Source: JAFGBI01 sp964480725 (GTDB lineage: Bacteria; Myxococcota_A; Polyangia; Polyangiales; Polyangiaceae). From it: a stretch of 64,000 nt of DNA. Shown in pieces: positions 25,622 to 34,800 of this stretch (the stretch's first letter is position 1; every line of letters starts with the position of its first letter). The stretch covers positions 1 to 64,000 of the forward strand of contig CAYZQO010000027.1 in NCBI GenBank assembly GCA_964480725.1, read 5' to 3'. A program made the translations under genes and the position numbers. The notes beneath the pieces are model-generated. The model ran no database searches. It was not told the origin of the DNA and saw nothing but the letters and a program-made list of their open reading frames with translations.

Positions 25622-26550
25622 ACGCAAACCAGAGCCATCTGCGCGGCCCCATCGCGGTGCTGGCGGTGATCTCGGCGGTCGGCGCCAGCGCGTGCGCGGC
25701 AACCCTGGCCCCGCCGCAATTGGTCAGCGCTCGCGCCAGCTACGCGGCTGCCGCCGCGGGCCCCGCCGCCACGCTGACCCCAGCAGAGCTGGTCGACGCG
25801 CGGCAGTCCCTGGACGCGGCCGAGCAGGCCTTCGCGGAGGACGGCATCACGGACGAGACGCTCGACGCCGCCTACATCGCGCAGCGGCGCGCCGAGGTCG
25901 CGGCGGCGCGCGGTGGGATCGCCGAGGCCGAGGCGGAGAAGTTGCGCAACGAAGCCGAGCTGGCCTCGGTGCGCGAGGGACGGATGGACGCCGCTGAGGC
26001 GGCGCTCGTGGCGTCCCGGGGCGAGGTCGAGCGCTCGGATCGAAAGCTCGCCGCGACGGGAGCCGAGCTCCGCGCGTCCGACCGGGCCCTGGCCTCCGAA
26101 AAGAAGGGCCGTGCGGAGGCGGAGGCTCGCGCCAAGGACGCGATGAACAAGCTCGCGCTGGCCGCCTCGCTCGCGGTCAAGGAAGAGCCGCGCGGCACGG
26201 TCATCACGCTCCCGAGCAACGTCCTGTTCGCGACGGCGAAGCACGAGCTCTTGCCGGGAGCGATGAGCAAGCTCGACGCGGTGGTGGAGGCGCTCAAGAG
26301 CCAGCCCGACGTGACCATCCTGGTCGAGGGCCACACCGACAGCCAGGGGACCGAGGGCAACAACCTCACGCTGGCCCAACGGCGGGGCGAGTCCGTCCGC
26401 GCGTACCTCGCGTCGAAGGGCGTGCCCATGGAGCAGCTCTCGTCGGTGGGGATCGGTGAGGGGCGCCCCATTGGCGACAACGCGACCCTCGACGGCCGCG
26501 CGCAGAATCGCCGGGTCGAGATCGTGGTCGCCCAGCGAGAGCAGCGCTAG
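25618..26550 (+). CDS. OmpA-family lipoprotein with DUF4398-like coiled coil
   Basis: 310 residues. Export signal ending in GASACAA (probable lipid-modified Cys near residue 26), a long Ala/Glu/Arg-rich coiled coil (~30-195), and a C-terminal OmpA domain (~200-308) with VEGHTDSQGTEGNNLTLAQR and GRAQNRRVEI. The last two carry the Asp and Arg that bind diaminopimelate in peptidoglycan. It therefore tethers the outer membrane to the cell wall. Translationally coupled (ATGA) to the preceding small lipoprotein. A strong hairpin lies 24 bp after its stop. Confidence 0.9.
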   Translation: MNANQSHLRGPIAVLAVISAVGASACAATLAPPQLVSARASYAAAAAGPAATLTPAELVDARQSLDAAEQAFAEDGITDETLDAAYIAQRRAEVAAARGGIAEAEAEKLRNEAELASVREGRMDAAEAALVASRGEVERSDRKLAATGAELRASDRALASEKKGRAEAEARAKDAMNKLALAASLAVKEEPRGTVITLPSNVLFATAKHELLPGAMSKLDAVVEALKSQPDVTILVEGHTDSQGTEGNNLTLAQRRGESVRAYLASKGVPMEQLSSVGIGEGRPIGDNATLDGRAQNRRVEIVVAQREQR

Positions 26551-26574
26551 CCGGAGGGGGAACGGGGGGAACGG

Positions 26575-26598
26575 GCCGGCGGAGCAGGCTCCGCCGGC
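26575..26598 (+). terminator. Hairpin terminator after the OmpA-family gene
   Basis: Perfect palindrome GCCGGCGGAGC-AG-GCTCCGCCGGC, 24 bp after the stop. The stem is essentially all GC and should be very stable as RNA. There is no T-tract after it. Confidence 0.65.
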
Positions 26599-26660
26599 GC
26601 CGCCCGCCCCCCGCGTGCGACCCTTCGGTCCCGACTGAGGGCCACGGCCTCGATGGTCCA

Positions 26661-26690
26661 GGCCACCGGGCGACGAACTGCCCGGTGGCC
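26661..26690. other. Perfect 11-bp inverted repeat, possible structured RNA or second terminator
   Basis: GGCCACCGGGC and GCCCGGTGGCC flank an 8-nt loop (GACGAACT). It lies 110 bp after the OmpA-family stop and 205 bp before the small membrane-protein gene. It could be a minus-strand or back-up terminator, or part of the 5' leader of the downstream gene. No T-run is present on either side. Confidence 0.5.
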
Positions 26691-26895
26691 CCGGGACTGT
26701 TGGCGAGGGAGCGACTGCGGGGCGCGGTCGTCTGTAGAGGTGAGCACCGATCGGAGCTCCCGATCCAGACGACCGCACCCGGCCGCCGGTCTTCGACGGA
26801 CATGATGCGAGGTGGACGGCCGTGTTCGGCGTCATGACGGCGCTGGGGGAGAAGCAGACCGAGGCTCTCCAGCGCGGCTCGACAGGAGGAAAACC

Positions 26896-27090
26896 ATGTC
26901 ACTCATATCTCTCGTAGTCACACTGGTCGTGGTGGGCGTGCTCCTCTGGCTGGTCAACAGCTACGTCCCGATGGACGACAAGATCAAGAAGATCGTCAAC
27001 ATCGTCGTGGTCATCGCGGTCGTCCTGTGGCTCCTGGCCGCCTTCGGCGTAATGGGCAACATCTCCGGCATCCGAGTGCCCGGCTCCTGA
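26896..27090 (+). CDS. Small two-helix membrane protein (Thivi_2564 type)
   Basis: 64 residues from ATG 26896 with an ideal AGGAGG site six bases upstream. Two hydrophobic helices (residues ~3-20 and ~33-52) are separated by VNSYVPMDDKIKKIVN. This two-helix layout with a conserved Pro-Met-Asp and Lys-Ile-Lys-Lys centre is the pattern of the small Thivi_2564-like membrane proteins. Their function is not established; they are often found among stress or envelope genes. Its leader contains a strong inverted repeat. Confidence 0.85.
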   Translation: MSLISLVVTLVVVGVLLWLVNSYVPMDDKIKKIVNIVVVIAVVLWLLAAFGVMGNISGIRVPGS

Positions 27091-27134
27091 ACTCGGTTCG
27101 ACCCTGCGCGGCACGAGTCCAAGGTGACGACACG

Positions 27135-28037
27135 ATGACGAATCCGAGCTCACGAGTCTGGAACCCGGGAGTTGCGCTGCTGCCTCTGTTCTTGGTCGCT
27201 TCCGCATGCGGGGCCTCCGATGACAGCAGCGGCGGCGGCGACGCGGACGGCAGCGGCGGCGACGCCGGGAGCGGCGACGGCGGCGGCGGCGACACCGGGA
27301 GCAGCGAGAGCGGTAGCGGCGGCGACGCCGGGAGCAGCGAGAGCGGTAGCGGTGGCGGTCCCAGAACTCCCGATCCCGTCGCGCTCGGACTGGCCGAGGA
27401 CTACGTGATCCTCGCCAAGAGCGGGATCTCGACGGTCCCCGCCTCCGCGATCACCGGCGACCTCGGGCTGAGCCCGGCGGCGGCCAGCTACCTCACCGGG
27501 TTCACGCTGACCCAGGACGCCACCAATGCCTTCTCGAGCTCGGCGCAGGTGACGGGCAAGGTGTACGCGGCCGACTACGCGGCGCCCACCCCGTCGAACC
27601 TGACCGACGCGGTCGGTGACATGGAGCTCGCGTTCGCCGACGCCGCCGGGCGCGCGCCCGACGTCACCGAGCTCGGCGCCGGCAGCATCGGTGGAATGAC
27701 CCTGGATCCGGGCGTGTACCATTGGGGGACCGGCCTGGCGATCGCGACGGACGTCACGCTCGCGGGGAGCGAAACTGACGTCTGGATCCTGCAGACGGCC
27801 GAGGATCTGACCGTGAGCAGCGCCGCCAGCGTCCTATTGACGGGCGGGGCTCGAGCCAGCAACGTCTTCTGGCAGGTCAGCGGCCAGGTGGTGCTCGGCA
27901 CGACGGCCCACTTCGAAGGCGTCGTCTTGACGCAGACTTCGGCCACACTGCGGACGGGGGCGACCATCCGCGGGAGGCTGCTGGTGCAGACCGCCGTCAG
28001 CCTCGACGGCAACGACGTCGTGGAGCCGGGCGAGTAG
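27135..28037 (+). CDS. DUF3494 (ice-binding-fold) lipoprotein
   Basis: 300 residues from ATG 27135. Lipobox LVASAC with Cys25, then a Gly/Ser/Asp-rich stalk (~28-75) containing repeated GDAGS and SSESGSGG units. The C-terminal ~210 residues form the DUF3494 beta-helix: FVILAKSGISTV-like opening (YVILAKSGISTVPASAITGD), LGLSPAAASYLTGF, and the repeating GTTAHFEGVVLTQTSATLRT and GATIRGRLLVQTAVSLDGN ends. This fold is known from ice-binding proteins and from many surface adhesins of non-cold bacteria, so ice binding is not implied here. It should sit on the outer membrane. Confidence 0.9.
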   Translation: MTNPSSRVWNPGVALLPLFLVASACGASDDSSGGGDADGSGGDAGSGDGGGGDTGSSESGSGGDAGSSESGSGGGPRTPDPVALGLAEDYVILAKSGISTVPASAITGDLGLSPAAASYLTGFTLTQDATNAFSSSAQVTGKVYAADYAAPTPSNLTDAVGDMELAFADAAGRAPDVTELGAGSIGGMTLDPGVYHWGTGLAIATDVTLAGSETDVWILQTAEDLTVSSAASVLLTGGARASNVFWQVSGQVVLGTTAHFEGVVLTQTSATLRTGATIRGRLLVQTAVSLDGNDVVEPGE

Positions 28038-28133
28038 CTCCAGGAACCGCGCGGGGCGACCTTGAGCGGGTCGACGAGGGGGGGCCGCGGGGTACGGCGG
28101 GCGGGGGCGAGTGTTGGTCGGGGCGGGCGGCGG

Positions 28134-29453
28134 TCAGGGGAAACCCAGGGTCCATTCGCCGACCACGTTCCCAGGTTGCGCCGACCATCGGATCAGGCCG
28201 TACACAAATCCGATCGTCTCGTTGAGGGTGCCGCTCGGATCGGTCTCCAGCAGCACCGATTCGACGGCCGCGTGCTCGAGGTTGATCGCGTATCGGTCGA
28301 TGATCGCGCCCCCGTCGCCCAGGGCCGTGAAGCGGGCGTCGACCGAATCGACCGTCGCGTTACCGAGGATATCCAATACGTGCCGGATCGTCGCGACATT
28401 GGCGGCGGTGACCAACGTGACCGGTTCAGCTGAGATTCTCCCGTCGAGGGCGCCGTACTCATAGAGATTCGCGATCCCGGTCCGAAGGGTCGTGAACGGG
28501 ATCGCGTCCGGGAAGGCGTTTGACGGAACACCGGGTCCGAAGAAGACGAATGAATCTCCGACCGAGTCGCGCGTCGCGCCGCCGCAACCGCTCCGACAGT
28601 AGGCTATTTCGGTGTTAGTTTCCGTCGAGATCAACGTGATGGAGCCGAAGTCGAGCACGAGCCTCTCGAGCGGCAATCCTTCCTGGGTTCCATCAATGCC
28701 AATGGCCGTCACTAACGCATTTTCGAGATGGATCTCGAAAGACCCGTCCGCGAGGACAATCTCCGCTTCTGGCAGAGTCATTCTTCCTGTGGCCATGATG
28801 TTGAGATCAGGGCTCGCCGAGTCTGCGTCCCGCACGATCTCGATCATCCCGACCTCGGGCATGGTAGTGGGGCGCCCGTTTTCGAACGTCTGCGTGATCT
28901 GATGCCGGAACGCCCGGATCGGCACCGTCGGCAGGTCACCGATCCGGAGGGTCCCGACCTCCGCGAGCGGCTGGGGCCCCGCGGCGGGACCGGGCGGGCC
29001 GGCGGGGCCCGTCGCTCCCGCGGGACCGACAGGTCCTGCCTCACCCGCGGGGCCGACAGGCCCGGGCTCACCCGCGAGACCACGCTCGCCCGCGGGCCCG
29101 GCGGGACCTGCGAGCCCGGCCAGACCCGGTTCCCCAGTTGGGCCGGCGGGACCAGCCTTACCAGCGGGGCCAGCAGGGCCGGCTTCACCCGCGGGGCCGG
29201 TCGCACCCGCGGGCCCTGCGGGACCTTCCTCCCCCGCAGGGCCGGCAGGGCCGGTTTCTCCCGCGGGACCGTCCTCACCCGCGGGACCGTCCTCACCCGC
29301 GGGACCGTCCTCACCCGCGGGGCCACGCGGACCCTCGGGCCCCCGCTCTCCCTCGCTCGCGTCCGAGTCCACGTGGCAACCCGCGAGTCCCACCGCGAGC
29401 AGCAGCCCGAGCCACCGTCCACCCCGCGCCTCGTGGGCGCGCCCGTCTCTCAT
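28134..29453 (-). CDS. Collagen-like lipoprotein with two tandem Hcp-like domains
   Basis: 439 residues from ATG 29453. Lipoprotein signal GRWLGLLLAVGLAGC (Cys26), then about 40 Gly-x-y triplets rich in GPAGEDGPAG and GPVGPAGE (~34-157). Two C-terminal domains of ~100 residues each follow. The first (~175-275) has SPDLNIMATGRMTLPEAEIV, EIHLENALVTAI and LERLVLDFGSITL, spaced as in the type VI secretion tube protein Hcp. The second (~335-435) repeats the scheme with DRYAINLEHAAVESVLL and ETIGFVYGLIRWS. The Hcp relation is my pattern reading and has not been tested by alignment. No other T6SS genes are in the window. The collagen part would form a trimeric stalk on the cell surface. Confidence 0.75.
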   Translation of the reverse strand: MRDGRAHEARGGRWLGLLLAVGLAGCHVDSDASEGERGPEGPRGPAGEDGPAGEDGPAGEDGPAGETGPAGPAGEEGPAGPAGATGPAGEAGPAGPAGKAGPAGPTGEPGLAGLAGPAGPAGERGLAGEPGPVGPAGEAGPVGPAGATGPAGPPGPAAGPQPLAEVGTLRIGDLPTVPIRAFRHQITQTFENGRPTTMPEVGMIEIVRDADSASPDLNIMATGRMTLPEAEIVLADGSFEIHLENALVTAIGIDGTQEGLPLERLVLDFGSITLISTETNTEIAYCRSGCGGATRDSVGDSFVFFGPGVPSNAFPDAIPFTTLRTGIANLYEYGALDGRISAEPVTLVTAANVATIRHVLDILGNATVDSVDARFTALGDGGAIIDRYAINLEHAAVESVLLETDPSGTLNETIGFVYGLIRWSAQPGNVVGEWTLGFP

Positions 29454-29965
29454 TGATGTCACGTTCCACCTTCCCGGTTTCGGATGAAACCCGCGAGCGG
29501 TAAAGGACCCAGATCCCGCGCGTCTTTCTGCCAGCGCAAGGCAACGGAGGCAAGCACCAACCACGACGGCGCACCGTCAGGCCGGGAGCGCCGAGCGGGC
29601 CTGGCCACCGGATGAATGCCTGGGATTGCTCGTCCAGAGCAGGGGCGGCTCGGGGAGAGGGAGCGGGGAAGCGGGGAAGCGGGGAAGCGGGGAGGCCCTG
29701 GGAATGGGGGGCGCGCGCGGGTCCTTTCCTCGACCCACGGACCCGGTCCCACCTCGAGGCGCGGGCGAGCCCAACCCTCTCCCCGGCGCCCGGCCCCCCT
29801 CCCGGCGCCCAGCCCCCTTCCCGGCCCCCCGACCCCCGGCCTCTGTCCGCCCGTCGTGGAGCGAGATCGCAGGGAACGCCCCCTCTCGCTTTGCATGCGC
29901 GCCCATGGCTTCCATACTCGGCCCGAACCGGCGACCGCACCCGCGCTGGGCGAAAGGAAATCTCG
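29454..29965. other. Divergent intergenic region with short repeats
   Basis: 512 bp between two divergent lipoprotein genes. It contains a fourfold 8-bp repeat and a strongly pyrimidine-rich stretch (29784-29838, imperfect CCCGGCGCCC/CCCCTTCCC units) that is G-rich on the minus strand and could form quadruplexes. A weak promoter-like pair for the plus-strand gene is TTGCAT (29891) and CATACT (29913). No gene is supported. Confidence 0.5.
29662..29693 (+). repeat. 8-bp tandem repeat, four copies
   Basis: AGCGGGGA is repeated four times without mismatch in the non-coding gap between two divergent lipoprotein genes. Copy-number change here would alter promoter spacing for one of them. Confidence 0.85.
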
Positions 29966-31735
29966 ATGACGAAGCGACTCCTCCTGGCCATGGCGATCGG
30001 CAGCGTCGTCCTGGGCTGCAACAAGGACTCGACGGTGAACCGCGTCGACCCGAGCGGGGGCGGCGAGGCTGGCGGGGGCGCCTCCGGTGGCGCCCTCGAG
30101 GGAAGCGGCGGCGGGACGACCGGCGGCACCGGCAGTACCGGCGGCACAACCGGCGGCACCGGCGGCCTGTCCACCGGAGGGGTCAGCACCGGCGGCGGCA
30201 GCACCGGCGGCGAGGGCGGCGACACCGAGACGACCGGCGGCGAGGGCGGCGCGGACACGGCCACCGGCGGGGCCAGCACCGGCGGCGCCGGCGGTGAGGG
30301 CGGCGAGGCCGAAGCGACCGGCGGTGAGGGCGGCACCAGCCTAGCGACCGGCGGCGAGAGCGGCGCGATGGCGACCACCGGCGGCGACAGTTCCGGCGGC
30401 GCGGCGACGGGCGGCGCAGGCGGAGCCAGCGGCGGGTTTTCCAACGGCGGCGCCGGCACGGGAGGCGTCGGCAGCGCAACCGAGGGCGGCGCGGGACTCG
30501 GCGGCGAGGGCGGGGCCGGCGGCACCGACTCCACGGTCCGCGGGAGGGTGATCGACTTCTGGAGGCACCCGATCCCGAACATCCCCGTGGAGGTGAACGG
30601 CACCGTCACGACCACGGACGACGACGGGGAATTCGAGATCGCCGACGTTCCCGCCGTCTACGATGCCTCGTTCATCGTCGCGTCCGTCGGCAAGCACGGG
30701 CCGTTCACCCACGGCTGGGTTTACCAGGATCTCACGCGCCGAGATCCCACGCTACAGGTCTACTCAGGCCTGCCGCACCAGTCGGTCCTCGTCAACCTCG
30801 TGGGCGAGAACGTGGTCGAAACCGACCAGCCTCGGCTCCGCTACTCCATCTCCAGTCCTCACGGAACCTTCAGCGGCTATAGCAGCAACCCGACCGCGGC
30901 GAGCCCAAGTGGCGTCGACTGGTATGGCCCCTCGGAGGCTACGGCGACCGTGCATGCCCTCTTGATGCAGCTCGACTCCGACACCGGTCTTCCCGCGGAC
31001 TACGCCGCTTACGACTCAAGCCTGGTCGCGCTAGTACCGGGCGCTCCGCCCACGGTGACGCTCGACCTGTCGCCCGACGAGCTCCCGACCGGTAACTTGC
31101 TGGGGACGGTGACGGGGCTGGTGGATCCCAGCCGGGACAACCGCGTCTACGTCCGTTTCCCGACCGGTGGCTCGATCGAGCTCCTGTGGGACACCGCCGG
31201 TCCCAACTCGTTCAGCTACCTCGTCCCCACCCTTCCCCAGGGCAGCCTCACCGTCTCCGCGTCGGTGACCGACACGAACGGTGGGCTCTCCGTCGCGCAC
31301 CAAGACGGCCTCTCCGCCGGCTCCGATCCCGTCACCCTCACCCTGCCCACGCCGAGCTCGCTGTCGGTCCCCGCCACCGGAACGACCGGGGTCGACTCGA
31401 CCACGCGGTTCCGGTTCGTCGGCAGCCCCGACAGCGACGCCTACGTCGTGGTGATGTCGAGCGACTTCGACAACACCGCGCTGTTCATCGTGACTTCCAG
31501 GGAGGAATTCACCATCCCGGAGGTCGTGGGGGGCGACTTCCAGCTCAGGCTCGACGATCTCACGTACTGGTGGGTGGAAACCCACGGCGACGCAGGCAGC
31601 GTCGACGAGCAGGCCGCGCCCGGCGGCTTCCTGGACGCCTTCTCCTTCACCTCAATCCCAGAACCGCTGGGCACCCGCTTCGGCAGCGGGAGCTACACCT
31701 CGTCGGATTATCGCTACTTCACCACGGCCCCGTAG
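29966..31735 (+). CDS. Gly/Thr-stalk surface lipoprotein with carboxypeptidase-regulatory-like domain
   Basis: 589 residues from ATG 29966 (AAAGGAAA upstream). Lipobox SVVLGC (Cys18). Residues ~28-190 are almost only Gly, Thr, Ser and Ala in GGTGG and TGGEGG units, a flexible stalk common in Myxococcota lipoproteins. Then comes a beta-sandwich of the CarboxypepD_reg type (~193-240, VRGRVIDFWRHPIPNIPVEV, GEFEIADVP), and ~350 residues of further beta-rich sequence ending in SGSYTSSDYRYFTTAP. No catalytic motif is visible. Surface binding or structural role inferred. Confidence 0.85.
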   Translation: MTKRLLLAMAIGSVVLGCNKDSTVNRVDPSGGGEAGGGASGGALEGSGGGTTGGTGSTGGTTGGTGGLSTGGVSTGGGSTGGEGGDTETTGGEGGADTATGGASTGGAGGEGGEAEATGGEGGTSLATGGESGAMATTGGDSSGGAATGGAGGASGGFSNGGAGTGGVGSATEGGAGLGGEGGAGGTDSTVRGRVIDFWRHPIPNIPVEVNGTVTTTDDDGEFEIADVPAVYDASFIVASVGKHGPFTHGWVYQDLTRRDPTLQVYSGLPHQSVLVNLVGENVVETDQPRLRYSISSPHGTFSGYSSNPTAASPSGVDWYGPSEATATVHALLMQLDSDTGLPADYAAYDSSLVALVPGAPPTVTLDLSPDELPTGNLLGTVTGLVDPSRDNRVYVRFPTGGSIELLWDTAGPNSFSYLVPTLPQGSLTVSASVTDTNGGLSVAHQDGLSAGSDPVTLTLPTPSSLSVPATGTTGVDSTTRFRFVGSPDSDAYVVVMSSDFDNTALFIVTSREEFTIPEVVGGDFQLRLDDLTYWWVETHGDAGSVDEQAAPGGFLDAFSFTSIPEPLGTRFGSGSYTSSDYRYFTTAP

Positions 31736-31880
31736 CGCGGGCGCACGCCAGAACGACTCGCGGCGCAAGGGCATCCAAGCGCCGGATCCGAACCCGGATC
31801 CGGCGTCGGGCCCGTGGTGGTGCCGAAGTGGGCGTGGTAGCTTCGAGAGCGTCGCGCGGTTGGCTGGAGTGACGAGGCGG

Positions 31881-34800
31881 ATGCTCGGAAGGGACCAGGC
31901 CCCGCGCCAGACCATCGCGGTCCTGATCGACTACCTCTCCTTCCTCGACGGGGGGTACGAGTCGGAGCTGCGACGGGCGCTGATCGACCGCATCGAGGCG
32001 CTCGACCTGGATCTGGTCCTGGCGTTCGGCGGGGCGATCGGGGATCCGAGCACGGCGGGGCACGACCGCATCTTCGAGCTGGTCGCGGGCGGCCCGGTGG
32101 ACGGCGTGATCCTGCTGTCGACCTGCCTCGCCGCGCACGCCGGGGCCGACGGGGTCGCCCGGTTCGCCGAGCGGCTCCGCCGCGACCGGCCGCTGCCCAT
32201 GTCGAGCATCGGCGTGGCGCTGCCCGGGATCCCGAGCGTGCTGGTCGACAACCGCCCGGGCATGGAGGCGGTGGTCGAGCATTTGATCCTGCGACACGGG
32301 CGGCGCCGGCTCGCGTTCCTCGGGGGAACCCCCGCAAACCCGGAGGCGAAGGAGCGACTGGGAGTGTACCGGGAGATGCTCGACCGGCACGGCCTCCCGT
32401 TCGATCCGGCGCTGGTGGAGCCCGGCTATTTCGTGAGCCGCTCGGGCGCGGCCGCGATGGAGACGATCCTCCGGCGCGGCGTCTCGTTCGACGCCGTGGT
32501 CGCCGCCAACGACTCCATGGCGTTCGGCGCCATGACCACGCTGCGGCAGCACGGCCGGCGCATCCCTGACGACGTCCCCGTCACCGGCTTCGACGACCTC
32601 GCCCTCGCGCGGCTGAGCAACCCCGCGCTCACCACCGTGGCGCAGCCCTTCACGCGCCTGGCCGAGGTCGCGATCGAGCGGGTCCGGGAGCAGCTCCTCG
32701 GGCGCTCGGTGCCGCTCGTGACCCGCGTCCCGGTGGAGTTCGTCGAGCGCCAGTCCTGCGGGTGCGCGAGTCGCCTCGCGAGCGACGAGCCAGCCCCTAC
32801 CACCACGCCCGCCGGCTCCGCCGCCGCCCACCTGCGCGGCCGCGTGGCGGAGATCCGACGCCAGATCGCCCGCCACCTCCCCGACCCCTCCACCGACGGC
32901 GCGCGCGTCACGGATCGGCTGATCGAGGAGCTCGCCCCGGTCCTCGAGGCGCCCGACGCGCAGGGGCGCGCCTTCCTCGGTGTGGTGGAGGACCTGATCG
33001 CGGCGGCGAATCCGGAGGGAGAGGATCTCTCGGTCCTCGAGGCCGCCGTCGGGACGCTGCGCTGGGAGCTTCGCCCGTTCTGCACGCCCGCGCTCGAGGA
33101 CCTCTGGCACGCGGCCCGGGACCGCCTCGATGCGGCGCGCAGCTGCCGCGACGTGAGCCGCCATTTCGCCCTCAACGAGGCCTACATGCGCTGGCTCGTC
33201 CTCGGCGACCGGATCTCGGCGAGCTACGATCTGTCAACGCTGAAGACCGCCCTGCTGGAGAGCCTGCCGGAGGTGGGGGTGAGGACCCTGTGCGTGTCGC
33301 GCCGGGTGGCGGGGAGCCCGGACGNNNNNNNNNNNNNNNNNNNNNNNNNNNNNNNNNNNNNNNNNNNNNNNNNNNNNNNNNNNNNNNNNNNNNNNNNNNN
33401 NNNNNNNNNNNNNNNNNNNNNNNNGAGGTGGGGGTGAGGACCCTGTGCGTGTCGCGCCGGGTGGCGGGGAGCCCGGACGAGCTCGAGCCCTACGTTTGCC
33501 TGGTCGAGGGCGCGCCCCCGGCGACACCGCCCGCTCGGTTCCGGGCCCCCCGGCTCGTCCCCCCTGGCTTCGACCTCGGCGACGGGCGCCACACGCGGCT
33601 GGCCTTCCCGCTCGTCTTCGACCAGCGCCTGCTGGGCGTGGTCGTCTTCGAGGACTCCCCGCACCTCGACAATGGTCAGATGCTGGCTCGCCAGATCAGC
33701 GCCGCGCTGGGCAACGTCGAGCTGTACGGGCGCGTGCTGGAGGAGACGCGAGCGCGGGAGCGCAGCGTCCAGGAGCGCATCGCCACCACGCAGCGCCTCG
33801 AGGCCCTGAGCGTCCTCGCGGGCGGCGTCGCTCACGACCTGAACAATGCCCTGGGGCCGCTCGTCGCGTTGCCCGATCTGATGCTGACCTCCCTGGAGGA
33901 CCTCGACTGCACGCCGGCGACCGCGCCGACGCTGCACGAGGACATCGCGGCCATCAAGGCCGCGTCGCTCCGGGCGTCCCAGACCATCAAGGACCTGCTG
34001 ACGCTCGGGCGCCAGGGCAAGACGGCGCGAGAGGCCCTCGATCTCGTGCGCACGGTCGCGAGCTGCCTGAACGGAGAGCCATTGCGCCACCTCCGGGCGC
34101 GCCACCCCGCGCTCGAGCTGGTGCTCGAGCTGCCGACGGAGCCGGTGATCATCCGCGCCTCCGAGGCGCAGCTGATGCGCGCTGTCACCAACCTGATCCG
34201 CAACGCCTGCGACGCGCTGGCCGACGGCCGCGGCGCGGTCAAGGTCCGGGTGTCACGCATCCACCTGGCCGAGCCGCGAACCGGCTACGAGACGATCGCC
34301 GAGGGAAACTACGCCGTGTTGACCGTCGAGGACCAGGGGTCCGGCATCCCCCCCGAGGACGTGGCGCGGGTCTTCGAGCCGTTCTTCACCAGGAAGCGCG
34401 TCAACGACGAGAGCGGTTCGGGGCTCGGGCTATCCATCGTGTACGGGGTCGTCAAGGAGCACGAGGGGTTCGTGGACGTGACGAGCGCGGTCGGCGAGGG
34501 GACCCGGTTCGCGCTGTACTTCCCCAGCGTCGATCGCCTGCCCCGCGCACGGAGCTCGCGCCCGCCCCCGCCCGAGGTCCGGGCCCGGATCCTGGTCGTC
34601 GACGACGAGCCGGTACAGCTCCGCACCTGCCGCCGTCTGCTCCTTCACCTCGGTCACGAGGTGGACGTCCTGCCCAGCGGGACGCAGGCGATCGAGGTCT
34701 TCGAGGCGGCGGCCCGGGCGGGGACGCGCCCCTACGATCTGGTGATCCTGGACATGCTGCTCGGCGAGGGGCGAGACGGGCTCGAGGTGTTCGAGCAGCT

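Larger units (their letters stand above)
26551..26895. other. Intergenic region with two strong hairpins
   Basis: 345 bp between the OmpA-family gene and the small membrane-protein gene. It contains the two perfect 11-bp inverted repeats listed separately and a smaller one (GATCGG-AGCTC-CCGATC at 26749-26765). The end (AGGAGGAAAACC) is the ribosome site of the next gene. No gene is supported here. Confidence 0.6.

Noticed and set aside
27135..28037. True ice-binding (antifreeze) function for the DUF3494 lipoprotein
   Set aside because: The fold is also common in adhesins of mesophiles, and nothing else in the window points to cold adaptation.
32762..33437. Frameshift splitting the LacI-kinase gene
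   Set aside because: The frame change is exactly accounted for by the 100-N spacer plus the 55-bp duplicate; there is no biological frameshift.
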